64,000 nucleotides of DNA from Rheum nobile (lineage: Eukaryota > Streptophyta > Magnoliopsida > Caryophyllales > Polygonaceae), in contig WOAB01000619.1 in assembly GCA_027886185.1 (NCBI GenBank), positions 4,960,001 to 5,024,000 on the forward strand. Reading direction: 5' to 3'. The notes below the pieces were generated by a model. It was not told the DNA's origin. It saw only the letters and a program-made list of their open reading frames with translations, and did no database searches. How positions within the stretch are numbered: position 1 is the stretch's first letter; every line of letters begins with the position of its first letter. Positions 51,838 through 62,520 of the stretch are shown piece by piece. Position numbers and translations under genes: made by a program.

Positions 51838-53295
51838 TGATCAGCGCTACTTTGTAGGGTTTAACTAGGAGTTATTACTAGAGTTTTAGGTACCATTTGG
51901 ATGTGTTTAGAGCATTATGTAGGAGAATGGAGTTGAGGAGAAGGAATGCTGATTTGGTGGTTTCAAGAGTTTAATTAGAGACTTAAGAAGATGGAGAAGA
52001 AAGCCATATGAGAAGACCGAAGAAGGAGCTGAAGAGAAGTTGCATAAGGTTTTTCGCAGTCGCGGAAGTCACCGCCGTGGTCGCGGATTGAAGACAAACA
52101 TCGAACACTCCAGGAAGTTTTCCGCGGGCGCGGTGAACAGTGTCGCGGTCGCGGTTACTGTTCATATGCGGTTACTGTTCATCCGCGGGTACTATTCATC
52201 TGCGGGTACTGTTCATCCGCGGTTACTATTCATCCGGGGTACTATTCATGCGCGTTTTGGGATTGTTTTCGTCCGAGAGCTTTGTTATTTTATTTCTTTT
52301 ATTCCTTTTATTATATTTTAGGAGATTGTTATTTCTTATCTTTAGAAATTAGGTTTTGCTAAGTCTATATATTCTTTCTTTAGAACATTAGTTTAGTAAG
52401 TTGGGTGCTCCCTAAGTTGGGTTCTACCTTTCTTCATATTTTCCCTTTTCTTAGTTTAGTTCTTTGTTTTGTTTTTGGCTAGACAATTGAAGCTTTGGTT
52501 TGAATTTGATATTGAGATTATTCCTTTCTTTATTCTTGAATGTTATGATTCTCTTGTGCTTCATCCCATTGAGTTTTATTGATTTCTCTAGCCTGATCAC
52601 CTAGTTTTATTGGTATTATTCATACTGCAGGATTAGGATTTTGAATTCTATTGGTTGATCTAGTTCATCAATTATTGTGATTAGTATTATTAATATTGGT
52701 TTCCCTAGCGTGACAAACTAGTTGAGATTGGTATTATCTATAGTGCTAGTTCCCCTAATCTGGTCATCTTGTTGAGATTAATATTGTTCATCCCTAATTC
52801 AGAGTAGTAACCACAATTTACTGGAATGAGTTGTGAATGTTTATTGTGAAGAGAATTGATTGCATGTCGAGTATTGACGAGTTATTGAGTATTACATGAG
52901 CCTATCTATTCCTGAGCTTACTGTTGTTGTTAGATTTATCTTGATAGTTTCTTGATTGTTTAATAGTTAGGGTTATCAGGACTAGTTGGACTGGTAACTA
53001 ATTTAGAACAGGGATTAGGACATTCATGAGGATTGAGAACTAGAGATAATCAATGATTGATCAACCAAACTAAAGGTGGATATTTGTCTAACCAAGCTTT
53101 CTATGTTTTATTTATCATTTTCTTAGTTAGACACAACCAAAACCCCCCGCTTTGTCTTTGTTATCAATTGATGAATGATTTTGCAAACAAGATATATAAC
53201 TTAATTCTCTGTGGGATTCGACCCTTACTTATCAGACTACATTAGTTGGGTTTTTAAGGATTTACTTTGTTTAGGTGTCACGACAACGCCTATCA
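51838..53295 (+). mobile_element. Solo LTR of another LTR retrotransposon (1458 bp) inside pol
   Basis: TG...CA ends (TGATCAGCG...GCCTATCA), a 5-bp target duplication (GCCAC), and no interior. The 3' part (GGGATTCGACCCTTACTTAT, then CGACAACGCCTATCA) is typical of plant Ty3/gypsy Tat/Athila-type LTRs; this assignment is from memory. A CGCGG-rich block at 52040-52160 resembles the palindromic stretches of the LTR at 1-1043. The flanking pol frame is colinear across it. Confidence 0.85.
52154..52254 (+). repeat. 17-bp minisatellite in the solo LTR
   Basis: Six tandem units of the type GTTACTGTTCATCCGCG, varying at a few positions. Confidence 0.85.
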
Positions 53296-54467
53296 GCCAC
53301 CATGGGAAGATACTTTCTCGGCCTTGTCGGATTCTATAGGCGCTTCATCCGCGACTTTAGCACCATTGCAGCCCCTTTGCATGAATTTACCAAGAAAGGT
53401 GCCGAGGTTGATTGGAAGGAGAAGCATGAAGTTGCCTTCAACACACTCAAGGAGCGCCTATGCAATGCCCCACTTCTTCAACTCCCTGACTTCTCTAAAG
53501 TCTTTGAAGTCGAGTGTGATGCCTCCAACATTGGCATCGGAGGAGTGCTCCTCCAAGACCGCCGCCCCATTGCTTACTTTAGTGAGAAACTCTCGGGCAC
53601 CTCCCTCAACTACCCCACGTACGACAAGGAACTTTATGCCTTGATCCGAGTGCTTAAAACTTGACAACATTATCTGTGGCCAAAGGAGTTCATCATTCAC
53701 TCGGATCATGAGGCCCTTTCTTACTTGAAGAGCCAAGCTCACCTTGGTCGGCGCCATGCTAGATGGGTGGAGTTTATGGAGACATTTCCATATGTGTTCA
53801 AGCACAAGAAAGGACAAGACAATGTGGTAGCCGATGCACTCCCTCGGAGGTATGTCCTTCTTTCTCGTCTTGATGCTAAAGTTTTGGGTTTTTTTATGCT
53901 TAAATCTCTTTATTCACGAGACCCTTTCTTTAGCCACATTGTTGAGGAATGTTCCCTTAGAGGCGAGTTTGAGAGCTATTTTATGGATGAGGGTTACTTA
54001 TACCAAGCCAGAAAGTTGTACATCCCTAGTATTCCATTAGGCACCTTTTGATTAAGGAGGCACATGAGGGTCGTGGTCAATTTGGTGTGGCTAAGACACT
54101 TGCAGCCCTTAGAGAGCACTTCTTTTGGCCCAAAATGGCTCATCATGTCAGCATGTTTTGCAAGTCTTGCATTACTTGCCATCAAGCCAACTTTAGGACA
54201 CAACCCCACTGACTATACACCCCTCTACCCATTCCCTCGGCCCCTTGGGAGGATATTTCAATGGACTTCATGAACGGATTGCCAACCTCTAAGAAGGGAA
54301 GGGATTCCATCTTTGTAGTGGTTGATCGGTTCTCTAAAATGGCACATTTTATCTCTTGCAAGACCACTAACAATGCTTCAGAAATTGCCTCCCTCTTTTG
54401 TGATCATGTTGTTAAGTTACATGGAATCCCTAGGACTATTATGTCGGATCGGGACCCTAAGTTTGTG

Positions 54468-54683
54468 GGACACTTTTGGAGGACCTTGTGGGGGAAACTA
54501 GGAACCAATCTCTTATTTTCCACTAGTTGTCACCCCCAAACGAATGGCCAAACCGAGGTTACCAACCACACCTTGGGACACTTTTGGAGGACCTTGTGGG
54601 GGAAACTAGGAACCAATCTCTTATTTTCCACTAGTTGTCACCCCCAAACGAATGGCCAAACCGAGGTTACCAACCACACCTTA
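54468..54683 (+). repeat. 108-bp tandem duplication in the integrase core
   Basis: Two perfect or near-perfect units, 54468-54575 and 54576-54683, each 36 codons. It doubles the segment holding the third acidic residue of the integrase. Confidence 0.9.
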
Positions 54684-55230
54684 GGAGCCTTGCTTAGAGC
54701 CGTCCTTAGGGCCAACCCACACAAGTGGGAGGACTTACTTTCGTATGTGGAGTTTGTGTATAATAGGTCCATGCACACGGCGACCAAGCTCACTCCGTTC
54801 GAGGTAGTCTACGGCCGCAACCCCATCACCCCTCTTGACATGGTGCCTCATCCCTTAGGCATCGCCGAGCACCCTCAAGGCGCCAAGCAAGCTGAATTCA
54901 TCTGAGAGCTCCACGAGCACACCCGGGCCCAACTAGAGCGGCGCGCCGCCCAATATGATAGCCATGCTAACAAGGGCCGACGCCGTGTTGTCTTTGCCCC
55001 GGGCGACCTTGTGTGGGTCCATTTGCGCAAGGAGAGGTTCAAAGACCATCACAAGTCCAAGCTCAACCAACGCGGTGATGGCCCATTCCAAGTCCTTCGC
55101 CGCTTCGGGGACAATGCTTATGAAGTCGACCTCCCTGACAAGTACGATGCCCATCCAACCTTCAATGTGGCCGATCTCACCCCATATGTGCCACCGAAAT
55201 ATGATGAAGAATTGGGGACAATTCTCCCTC

Positions 55231-55243
55231 AAGAAGGGGAGAG
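55231..55243 (+). promoter_or_regulatory. Polypurine tract of the second CRM-like element, inside the pol frame
   Basis: AAGAAGGGGAGAG directly before the 3' LTR; encodes QEGE as in the young element. Confidence 0.85.
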
Positions 55244-56140
55244 TGATGAGTGTCAACCACCCATCAACAAGGCACCTCAAGGTCCGGTGACTAGGGCTCG
55301 GGCCCGAGCCATGGCCCAAGTCATCACTGCCCTAGTTCACCATGCCCTCACAAGCCAAGGCACTAAAGAACCTTCAACCCAAGGCCTGCGCCTATTCTCG
55401 TGCCTCACCTTGGAGGAGCCAAGGCCTTGACCACCAAGGCGCCGACACTTCAATGCCATGGCACTCAAGCATCCAATGTTTCGATTCCAAGGCATTCTAA
55501 CACGCGCCCCTATCCAAGCCTTTATGGCATCTATCCCCTTTCCCCTTTAGTCAATTAATTGTGTAATTGCCTTTCTATTTTGGGGCATGTGGACCCATTT
55601 GCAAATGAGCTCCTAGTCCCTCTCAAACCCTAGACTACTTAAGCCATTCTTGACTTCCTTGTTCATTAGTTAAAAAATATAGAAGTGGAATATTACCTTG
55701 GGTTAGAGGAATACCTCCCCTAAGGCCTCCACTTATTTCTATCAACTCAAACACTCAAATATCTTCTCTTCCTCTCAATCTCCCACATTCTCTCAAGCAA
55801 ATCAATCAAGCACGTTAGATCCAAAGTCACTCTCACCAAGGAACCTGCAAGGGAGGATCCCTTGGCTCCTCCGCCGCGGCGCCGCCAGCCAAGCCTAGCC
55901 TCGGCCGGCCTCACCTCCTTCCGCGGCCATCCTAGCCACCCGCGGCCAGCCTAGCCACCCGCGGCCAGCCTTCACCTTTCCCCGGCGTCCCCCGGTGCTT
56001 CTCATTGCTTCCGCCTAGGAGCCTCTTCCAAGATCCTTAAGGAGACGTTCAACCCTAAGAGAGAAAGAAGAATCCCTTGCTTGGTCACGATCTAGCTTCT
56101 TGGAAAGGAGAGCCTTGTCTAGGAGGTTTGATTCTCATCA
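55244..56140 (+). repeat. 3' LTR of the second CRM-like element
   Basis: 897 bp; its first 187 bp are coding (to 55430). An 18-bp CTAGCCACCCGCGGCCAG unit is doubled near 55930-55965. Confidence 0.88.
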
Positions 56141-56145
56141 GGGGT
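56141..56145 (+). repeat. Target-site duplication of the second CRM-like element (right)
   Basis: GGGGT. Confidence 0.9.
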
Positions 56146-56840
56146 CTTCTGTGTAGTTTCTTTTACTTGGGGATTTCTATGTAATTAGTTGGGTTTTGTA
56201 TCATCTGCCTTGATTCTTCACTCGGATGGTTTTGAGAAGCAAGCAAGTGGAGAGATTGGGCTTCTTTGGTGGAGCCTAGTAGGCTGTCTTGGGTCCAAGC
56301 CTATCTATAGATGCAAATTGCCCTAAGCTGCTCATTCCCTCAACAGAGAAGAAGAAGAAGAAGAGGAGGAGGAGAGTGCAACTGTTGTACACATCGAAGA
56401 AGAGGAGAAATAGAAAGAGAGAAGAGAAAAACAAAGAGATATGAGGGAGATCGTAGAGCATCTTGTGGGATCGACTAGTGGGGAAGATAATGAGTGGTCC
56501 AGGTTTGCTGAAAGGCGACCGACGTGAGACATTCTCTAGAGATCGAGCCCGTTCGAGGCGAAGAGAGAGCTAGAGGAAAAAGGTTAGGTGTGGCGGTGGT
56601 TTCAGTGGTGTCGATGAGACATCAACGTCTTCTTCAAGAGCTCACGAGAACATGATGTTTCAGCTTTGCCTTATTTTGTTTTCCTAGTGTATGTCAATGT
56701 TCTTGGACTCAATTTTTCGTTTATAGATTCGGATGCATGTCTGGACCTTTTGAGGCCCGTCTCATGTGATTTCTCATTTTGATTCGATTATCTGACTAAT
56801 TCAAACTTTGACCTAATTTGCGATCCAAAATCGGATAACA

Positions 56841-57609
56841 AAAAGAAACAAGAACATGAAAAATGTTCCTTGACAACAACTTTCTCATGATTCTTTAGCA
56901 CATCATGGTGAACTACAATCATTTGCAAATTTAGTTTTAGGAGTAAACAACTATGCATATATAAACAAGGATAACTTGACTATTCAAATAGAAATGACAG
57001 AAACATCCTAGCTCAGTTATCTAATATCACACTTATCTCTCAGATTACGGAACATAATATCAAGAATGTCACATGTCATTCTCTAAGCCACGTGGAACAA
57101 TGAACTTTGATTGATTCATGAGCATCAAATTCTTTTACCATTTTGAATGAATACCACTTTGTAATCAAGACCAAAAGAGAATCAATCCTTAGTAGAAACC
57201 AACATCAGCTGTAGTTTTTTTTCTTGATAACACGTCAACAAAAGGGAAGGTTGAACCCCCAATATTTCGCACCAGTATTAGTTAACATCCTTAGATATTA
57301 AATTAAAATAGAAGAATGAAAATATAAATAACTGAAAGTACAAAATTACCTACTGCTATCTTCATAATTGATATTCCTAAATACAAGCAAGAAAACTTGA
57401 CTTTTTAGCTATAATGCCCAACAACAGCCCAAAACATTCAAAATCAAACTAAGATCCACATTGCATACTAACATGGCCTAACATATCCATTTACCTATTA
57501 GTCCATTACAAAAGCTTTATGCCTGAAACAATCACTCAAGCCGAATCTAGCATGTCTTTAATATGATTTGAAAACTTTTAGACTACAAAACATAGAGTTT
57601 GGATCATAT
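56841..57609. other. Sequence right of the nest, nothing recognised
   Basis: AT-rich, with no long frame and no repeat that I could match elsewhere in the window. Confidence 0.4.
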
Positions 57610-57816
57610 GCGGAGCACTCTTCCCGTGTGGACGTGCGGAGCATGCACTTTTGGGTCTTATTTGTGCACTTTAACGTCTTATTTGTGCACTTTTTCAAAA
57701 AAAAAAAAAAATATTTTTCAAATTTTTTTCCAAGCATTTTTCAATTTTTTTGTAAAAGTGCACAAATAAGGCCCTATAGTGCATGTCCGTACGTCCGTAC
57801 GGGAAGAGTGCTCCGC
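57610..57816. mobile_element. Small TIR element (MITE) with perfect 18-bp ends
   Basis: GCGGAGCACTCTTCCCGT at 57610-57627 is the exact complement of 57799-57816. Further inside, GTGCACTTT-type words and their complement GTGCACAAATAAG pair, giving a near-complete hairpin with an A/T-rich loop. TSD not resolved. Confidence 0.7.
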
Positions 57817-59064
57817 ACCGGAACCGCACTCACAAAACATAATATCAAGAATGCAAGATCATGTTCTTCTTACCTCTAAAGATTGGCTCAAGGATGCACT
57901 CAAGTTTCTTCTCAATGCTCGTGAATCCCTAAAATAAGATTAGTTACAAGATTAGAACAACTTATTTATACAAAATAAATGCACAATCTTCACTGAAAAC
58001 TGTACTTATAGAAACTGCTAGCCCTTATGTACTTCATTTACTAAAGAGCTCCTCTGAATATCGCTTAGATCAACCAATTGTCATGCAATGTTATATAAAC
58101 AACTCAGTTCTCAGTTTAAATCAACTAAATTTGAGACACCCATTTGAATTGTGGAGTAGCTTATGTGGTTGCATCTAAGATAACTTGATTAGAGGCTAAC
58201 AGAGAGAGACGGATATAACTTGAGCTGGGAAGACTTGGCCTCCAGTGATCGAGGAATTTAATTGCAGAATATACATGCAGAAATGCAGCTGGATAGACCC
58301 GATGTTTTGTATCCCCCTTCAATTTCGCATGAGCCATCTCTCCACCGAGGAAGCCACATGCAATGCAATTCAAACAAGCTAAACTAATATGAACAATGTT
58401 GGTACATAAGTATCCAAATTCCAAACAATACCTTAGCCGATCGAAAAGCATGCAAATTCCTTCGCCACTAAACTTTCTACACTCGCTAGAAAATTGCGTT
58501 TCTTCACCTCTCACTTTCCTCTATCTCGACTCCCTAAACTATAGCAAGCAGTTCTCAGAGGCAATATTCAAGAAAATTGGGCAATGGAAAGAGAGCACGC
58601 TCGATGGATATAGGGATTAGACGATGCATGGTTCTTTTAAAGGCTGCTCTTCAAATAGCTTCTATGGAAGAACATGCTCCTCGATCTCATGGCGGAACAT
58701 AAAGGCCACTCGTCTCTAACTCTTCTCTTCCTCATGTTTTGGGATCGAGAAGCTAGGTTCTAGTAGTAGGTGACATCGACGTCGTCTTCTTGCTGGTGGC
58801 ATTCGTTCGATTTGAATCCATGGATCCCATTGCAACTCACTCCGTTACCAACTTTGTTGCTCTTCAATTCCCCATCTTCCCTTCAAATTTGGTATCCACC
58901 GTCACACTGAGCAGGAATCCACTTTTCTTCCCTAGAAATGGGTAAGTAAAACACGCATACGGCGAAGGTCATCTTCCGACACCGGGGCTGGAGAGGTTGG
59001 GGTTGTAGACCTGGATCTAGTTGTGGGAGGTGCGGCAACAATGCCATTGTCGTTCATCACCGGT
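57817..59064. other. Stretch without a recognised gene
   Basis: Two short frames look somewhat protein-like: SKDWLKDALKFLLNARESLK on the plus strand near 57880, and FLHVYSAIKFLDHWRPSLP on the minus strand near 58270. Neither can be joined to a longer frame or named. CT-rich leader-like sequence lies at 58700-58930. Confidence 0.35.
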
Positions 59065-60888
59065 GTTGGTTTTTCTTTCCCAAATTTGGGCAAGGCGGTG
59101 GTTTTTTCGATCCCCATCAATGTGATGAGTATGGTTGTTCTTCCAAGTAGTGTGTTGCACGATCTGGACAAGTTGGCAAGGAACTTTGTGTGGGGTAGCA
59201 TGACTGATCGGCGTCGTGTGCATTTGGTGGGGTAGAATGAGGTCTACCAGCCCAAGGCAGAGGGTGGCCTTGGTATCCGTCTCCCAAAGGAGATGAACTT
59301 GGCCCTTATGGGTAAGATGGGTTGGAGACATGTGAATGACAAGGTGAGTTTATGGGCTCGGGTGCTTAGGGCTAAGTACAAGTTTGAAGATGCCCATGAT
59401 TTTAGACAGATTTCGCCAAGGAAGGGTGCTTCTACTATTTGGCATAGCATTGTTGTGGGGCTCAGAAGCGTGGTCGAGCTTGGGAGCGTTGGGTCCCTGG
59501 CGATGGACGACGTATTCGTTTATGGTCTGGCCGGTGACTGCTCTCCGGTCCGCTTGCTAAGGTTACATCAAGTGGGATTGATGCTGATGATGAGCCACGT
59601 CTCTTGTGTGATTATTGGGTGAATGGGGTGGGATGGGACTGGGTGACCTTGCTCGACTCCCTTTCCACTGAGGTTTGGCTTCGGCTTGCGTCGATGGCTT
59701 TGTGTGGTCTTCAAGGTGTTTCTGATCAGATGGCGTGGGGCGGTTCTGCTAGTGGCTCGTATTCTGTTGCGTCGGCCTACCGGCTACTTTGCTTGGATCT
59801 CTTGTCTAGGCCTTAGTGTGATCGTTTGTATGGGAGGGTGTGGAGTGTCCGGGTTCCCGAGAGGATATGCGTGTTTTTATGGTTGGTTGTTCAGCAACGT
59901 ATCTTGACCAATCGCGAACGTTTTCGGCGCCATATGGTGGATGATGATGTATGCCTGGTTTGCCATGGTCATGGTGAGTCCATTCTACATGTTCTTCGGG
60001 ATTGTGCATATATTAATGTTGTGTGGCGTGCCATTGTTCCGGTTAATTTACAACATATTTTCTTCTCTCTTCCGTTGTTGGAATGGGTTTACGGCAATCT
60101 CGATCCCTCGCTCTGTTACGTTGATGCGCTGTCCTAGTCGACCATATTCACCTCTGTTGTGTGGTAGGGTTGGAAGTGGCGGAATGATGTTGTTTTTAAT
60201 GATGGTGATCCTTAGATTTTTCAACATCAGTTTGTTCTTGCTAGAGCTCGGGATTATTCTCACGCCTATCGGATGGGTTGTCAGCACGGGGTTCGCATTA
60301 GGGGTCGGGATATTGATGTTGGGTGGACTAGGCCGGAACCTTTGTGGACTAAGTTGAATACTGATGGGGCCTCTAAGGATAATCCGGGGTTGGCGGCGGC
60401 CGGGGGTGTTGTTCGCGATGTGGATGGCAGGTGGCTCGGTGGCTTTGTCTTGAATATTGGGGTTTGCACGGCTCCAATGGCGGAGCTGTGGGGTGTGTAT
60501 TACGGTCTTCACATTGCATGGGAGCTCGGTTACAGGCGGCTTGTGTTGGAGGTCGATTCAGAGATTGTGGTGTCCTTTCTGCAGTAGGGTGTGGTGCCTA
60601 CTCATCCCCTGTCCTTCCTGGTACTCATGTGCCATGGCTTTCTTACCAGGGACTGGATTGTCCGTTTTGTTCATGTTTATCGTGAGGCTAACCGTCTTGC
60701 TGATGGGTTAGCTAATCATGCTTTTGATTTTCCGTTAGGTTTTCATTTGTTAGTTGAACCCCCTTCCAATGTTTTACTACTCATTGCGGATGATGTTAGG
60801 GGTGTAGCTCTCCCAGGAGGATTCCTCCTTAGCCACCTTTTGCTTTGAATAAAGCTGAGAGCCGTGTCTCTCTTACCTAAAAAAAGAG
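59065..60888 (+). pseudogene. 5'-truncated LINE (L1-type) with zf-RVT and RNase H domains
   Basis: The retained part begins at the C-terminal region of the reverse transcriptase (GKAVVFSIPINVMSMVVLPS). It continues with EGGLGIRLPKEMNLALMGKM and LWARVLRAKYKF. A zf-RVT follows near 59826-60000 (FLWLVVQQRILTNRERFRRH, then CLVCHGHGESILHVLRDC). The RNase H domain at 60330-60800 shows its acidic residues in LNTDGASK, AELWGVYYG, LEVDSEIV and ANRLADGLAN. The sequence ends with AATAAAG and a short A-run (60846-60888), the usual LINE 3' end. Stops at 59234-59236 (TGG to TAG) and 60585-60587, and frame changes between, make it inactive. The 5' truncation is typical of LINE integration. Flanking duplications were not found. 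Confidence 0.8.
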
Positions 60889-61215
60889 ATATGATAATAT
60901 GTTGTCTCTTTATACTATTTAAATCAATTTTGAAATAATGTTGTTCCACAAACAATAAATATCTACTTAATTTTTTTGAGATATTTGAATACTATTAATT
61001 AAAGAAACATTAAATCCTAGTATATTTATGATTAGATTAAATTTCAAATCTAGAAAAAATAACAAAAATGAATTTTGATTTAGATATTGTACTAACAAAA
61101 AAATTAGTGATTTAAAAAAATGCATGAATTTTGATATGGGTTTACATGTGGCAGTTTTAGTGAGGGAGTGTCATGTGGTATAGTTAGGTTGTAATTTAGT
61201 TTATATATAGTATAT
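60889..61215 (-). mobile_element. Helitron-like 5' end in minus orientation
   Basis: Read on the minus strand: ACTATATATAAACTAAATTA, then ACCTAACTATACCACATGAC, ACTCCCTCACTAAAACTGCC and ACATG. This follows the second subfamily (6728, 6980, 34061). Confidence 0.5.
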
Positions 61216-62279
61216 TTATAAATAGAAAAGAGGAATAAACCTTGAGAGCATGGTAGTTAGGGAGAAGAGCCAGAAATCAAGAACACCAATTTTTTTATCA
61301 TATCTAAATTTACAAAGAGTCAAAACTAAACGGCACGAAAGAGACGAATACATGCTCACGATTAATATGGTGTTGCTATAAACTCTCTCCAGTCTATGGT
61401 TTCGGGGAGTCTGACACGTTGAAAAAAGAATTTATAATCAGAATATAATAATGAAAACATAATAGTGTAGTGAAAAGATAATACCGAAAAAAAAACTATT
61501 TAAAAATGTACAAATGATATTGTTGATTATATATAATATTCTTCTAATCTTTTCTTTCCTAATAAGTTATTCAAACGTATTGCATAATGTTTTGTGAATA
61601 CAACTCTATCGACCATTGAATTCTGGTGTTGGGTGTTCTACTTCAAAATCAATTCTCATTGTAGGAATATTATCATAACAAATTCAGAGTATGAGAAACT
61701 ACAACACAAATGCCTTAGTAGATGTTTGCAATTACATCTTGAGTCTTTTCAATCATTCGTTTAAACTCAATTCTCATTGTATGAATAATTTTGTTGTGAC
61801 AGTTTAATTTTCTTAGTTCAATTCAATACTTTTTATGAACCTAATATTCGAGTCTATCTATAAATTATAAGTTGAGAATGGTCTGAATGAAATACGTTGT
61901 AATTTTGAGAAAAAATAGTTCTATAATCATAAAATTTGAAATTTAACAGAACAATGTGTTACTTGTTCTATTGTTAAATGTGTGTATCATCCATTTTTTT
62001 ATATGCTGGGAATCATATTTAAGTCCATTTTGATCAATACAAAATTGAATCTTTTTAATTACCGAATGAAATGTAAAGTCTATATTTCGCTAGATTTGGC
62101 TTTTTTGCATAATCAAATATTGTGTACCCCTGATTCTCAACTTCTGCAAATAAAGAGCTAGAACTCGTGGAGTCTCTATATGAAAAAAACTCAAATGGAG
62201 TTATGCCGATTATATTTTGTTGAACAAGACACATGCAATTTTGTCCATTTTTTAAATTTGTAATCTTTTGAAATTTATT
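61216..62279. other. AT-rich stretch, nothing recognised
   Basis: No frame longer than about 80 codons and no motif. A word with CAATTCTCATTGTA occurs twice (61649 and 61768). Confidence 0.4.
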
Positions 62280-62472
62280 TGTAATATTCATAATTTATTT
62301 GTAATCTTCCTAATCGATTGATTTGTAATCTTTCTAATTGATTTGTATTTAAATAAAGAAAAGTTGGTAATAATTTAGAATAGAAATTTAGAATATATAA
62401 TTAAATTTATTTTAAAAAAATGACATGTGATAAATTCAATGTATGAGCGACATATACATTAGTATATTTTGC

Positions 62473-62480
<8 letters not shown>
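62280..62480 (-). mobile_element. Helitron-like fragment in minus orientation
   Basis: On the minus strand it shows CACATGTCATTTTTTTAAAA, TAAATTTAATTATAT and repeated AAAGATTACAAAT words, as in the 6728-7460 copies. Confidence 0.45.

Positions 62481-62508
<28 letters not shown>
62478..62508 (+). repeat. (TA)n microsatellite
   Basis: About 15 TA units. It precedes the end of the element starting at 62509. Confidence 0.9.

Positions 62509-62520
<12 letters not shown>

Larger units (their letters stand above)
53296..55430 (+). pseudogene. RNase H and integrase part of the second CRM-like element
   Basis: Resumes after the solo LTR with YFLGLVGFYRRFIRDFST. RNase H follows (VECDASNIGIGGVLLQ), then a TGG-to-TGA stop near 53663, the integrase zinc finger (CKSCITCHQA), and core motifs MDFMNGLPTSKKG, MSDRDPKFVG and GQTEVTNH. 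A 108-bp in-frame tandem duplication repeats the GHFWRTLWGKLG...EVTNHTL stretch. After another stop at 54903-54905 the integrase tail GDGPFQVLRRFGDNAYEV leads into LTR-encoded GPVTRARARAMAQ and ends at 55430. Non-functional. Confidence 0.85.
46082..56140 (+). mobile_element. Second CRM-like Ty3/gypsy retrotransposon, older and degenerate
   Basis: The LTRs begin TGATGAGTG and end TTCTCATCA. The 5' LTR is 859 bp and the 3' LTR 897 bp, the difference being indels. By eye they differ at roughly 45-50 sites (about 5.5 percent), so this insertion is several times older than the one at 25797. Gag and Pol are colinear with the young element, and it too codes into its 3' LTR. It is broken by stops, frameshifts, an in-frame duplication and a solo-LTR insertion. 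Confidence 0.9.
35591..56840 (+). mobile_element. Host LTR element without coding capacity (LARD-like), carrying nested insertions
   Basis: The left LTR (35591-36827) and right LTR (46054-56840) both begin TGTTGTGGATAGTT and end CGGATAACA. Once the insertions are removed they are about 718 and 723 bp and colinear. A primer-binding site (TGGTATTAGAG, 36831-36841) follows the left LTR. The interior, about 2.7 kb without the CACTA element, has no gag or pol. Long LTRs with a non-coding interior fit a large retrotransposon derivative. Five bases outside each end (CAATG and AAAAG) do not match, so either the target duplication has decayed or the two LTRs come from different copies. Confidence 0.7.
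46054..56840 (+). repeat. Right LTR of the LARD-like element (interrupted by the second CRM-like element)
   Basis: 46054-46081 plus 56146-56840 make one LTR of about 723 bp. It lacks Cassandra and so provides the empty site. Confidence 0.75.

Noticed and set aside
46082..55430. The second CRM-like element as a working gene
   Set aside because: Several stops, frameshifts, a duplication and a 1.46 kb insertion interrupt it.
58161..58514. A 117-codon minus-strand protein gene
   Set aside because: No start context, domain or neighbouring exons; only a short stretch looks protein-like.
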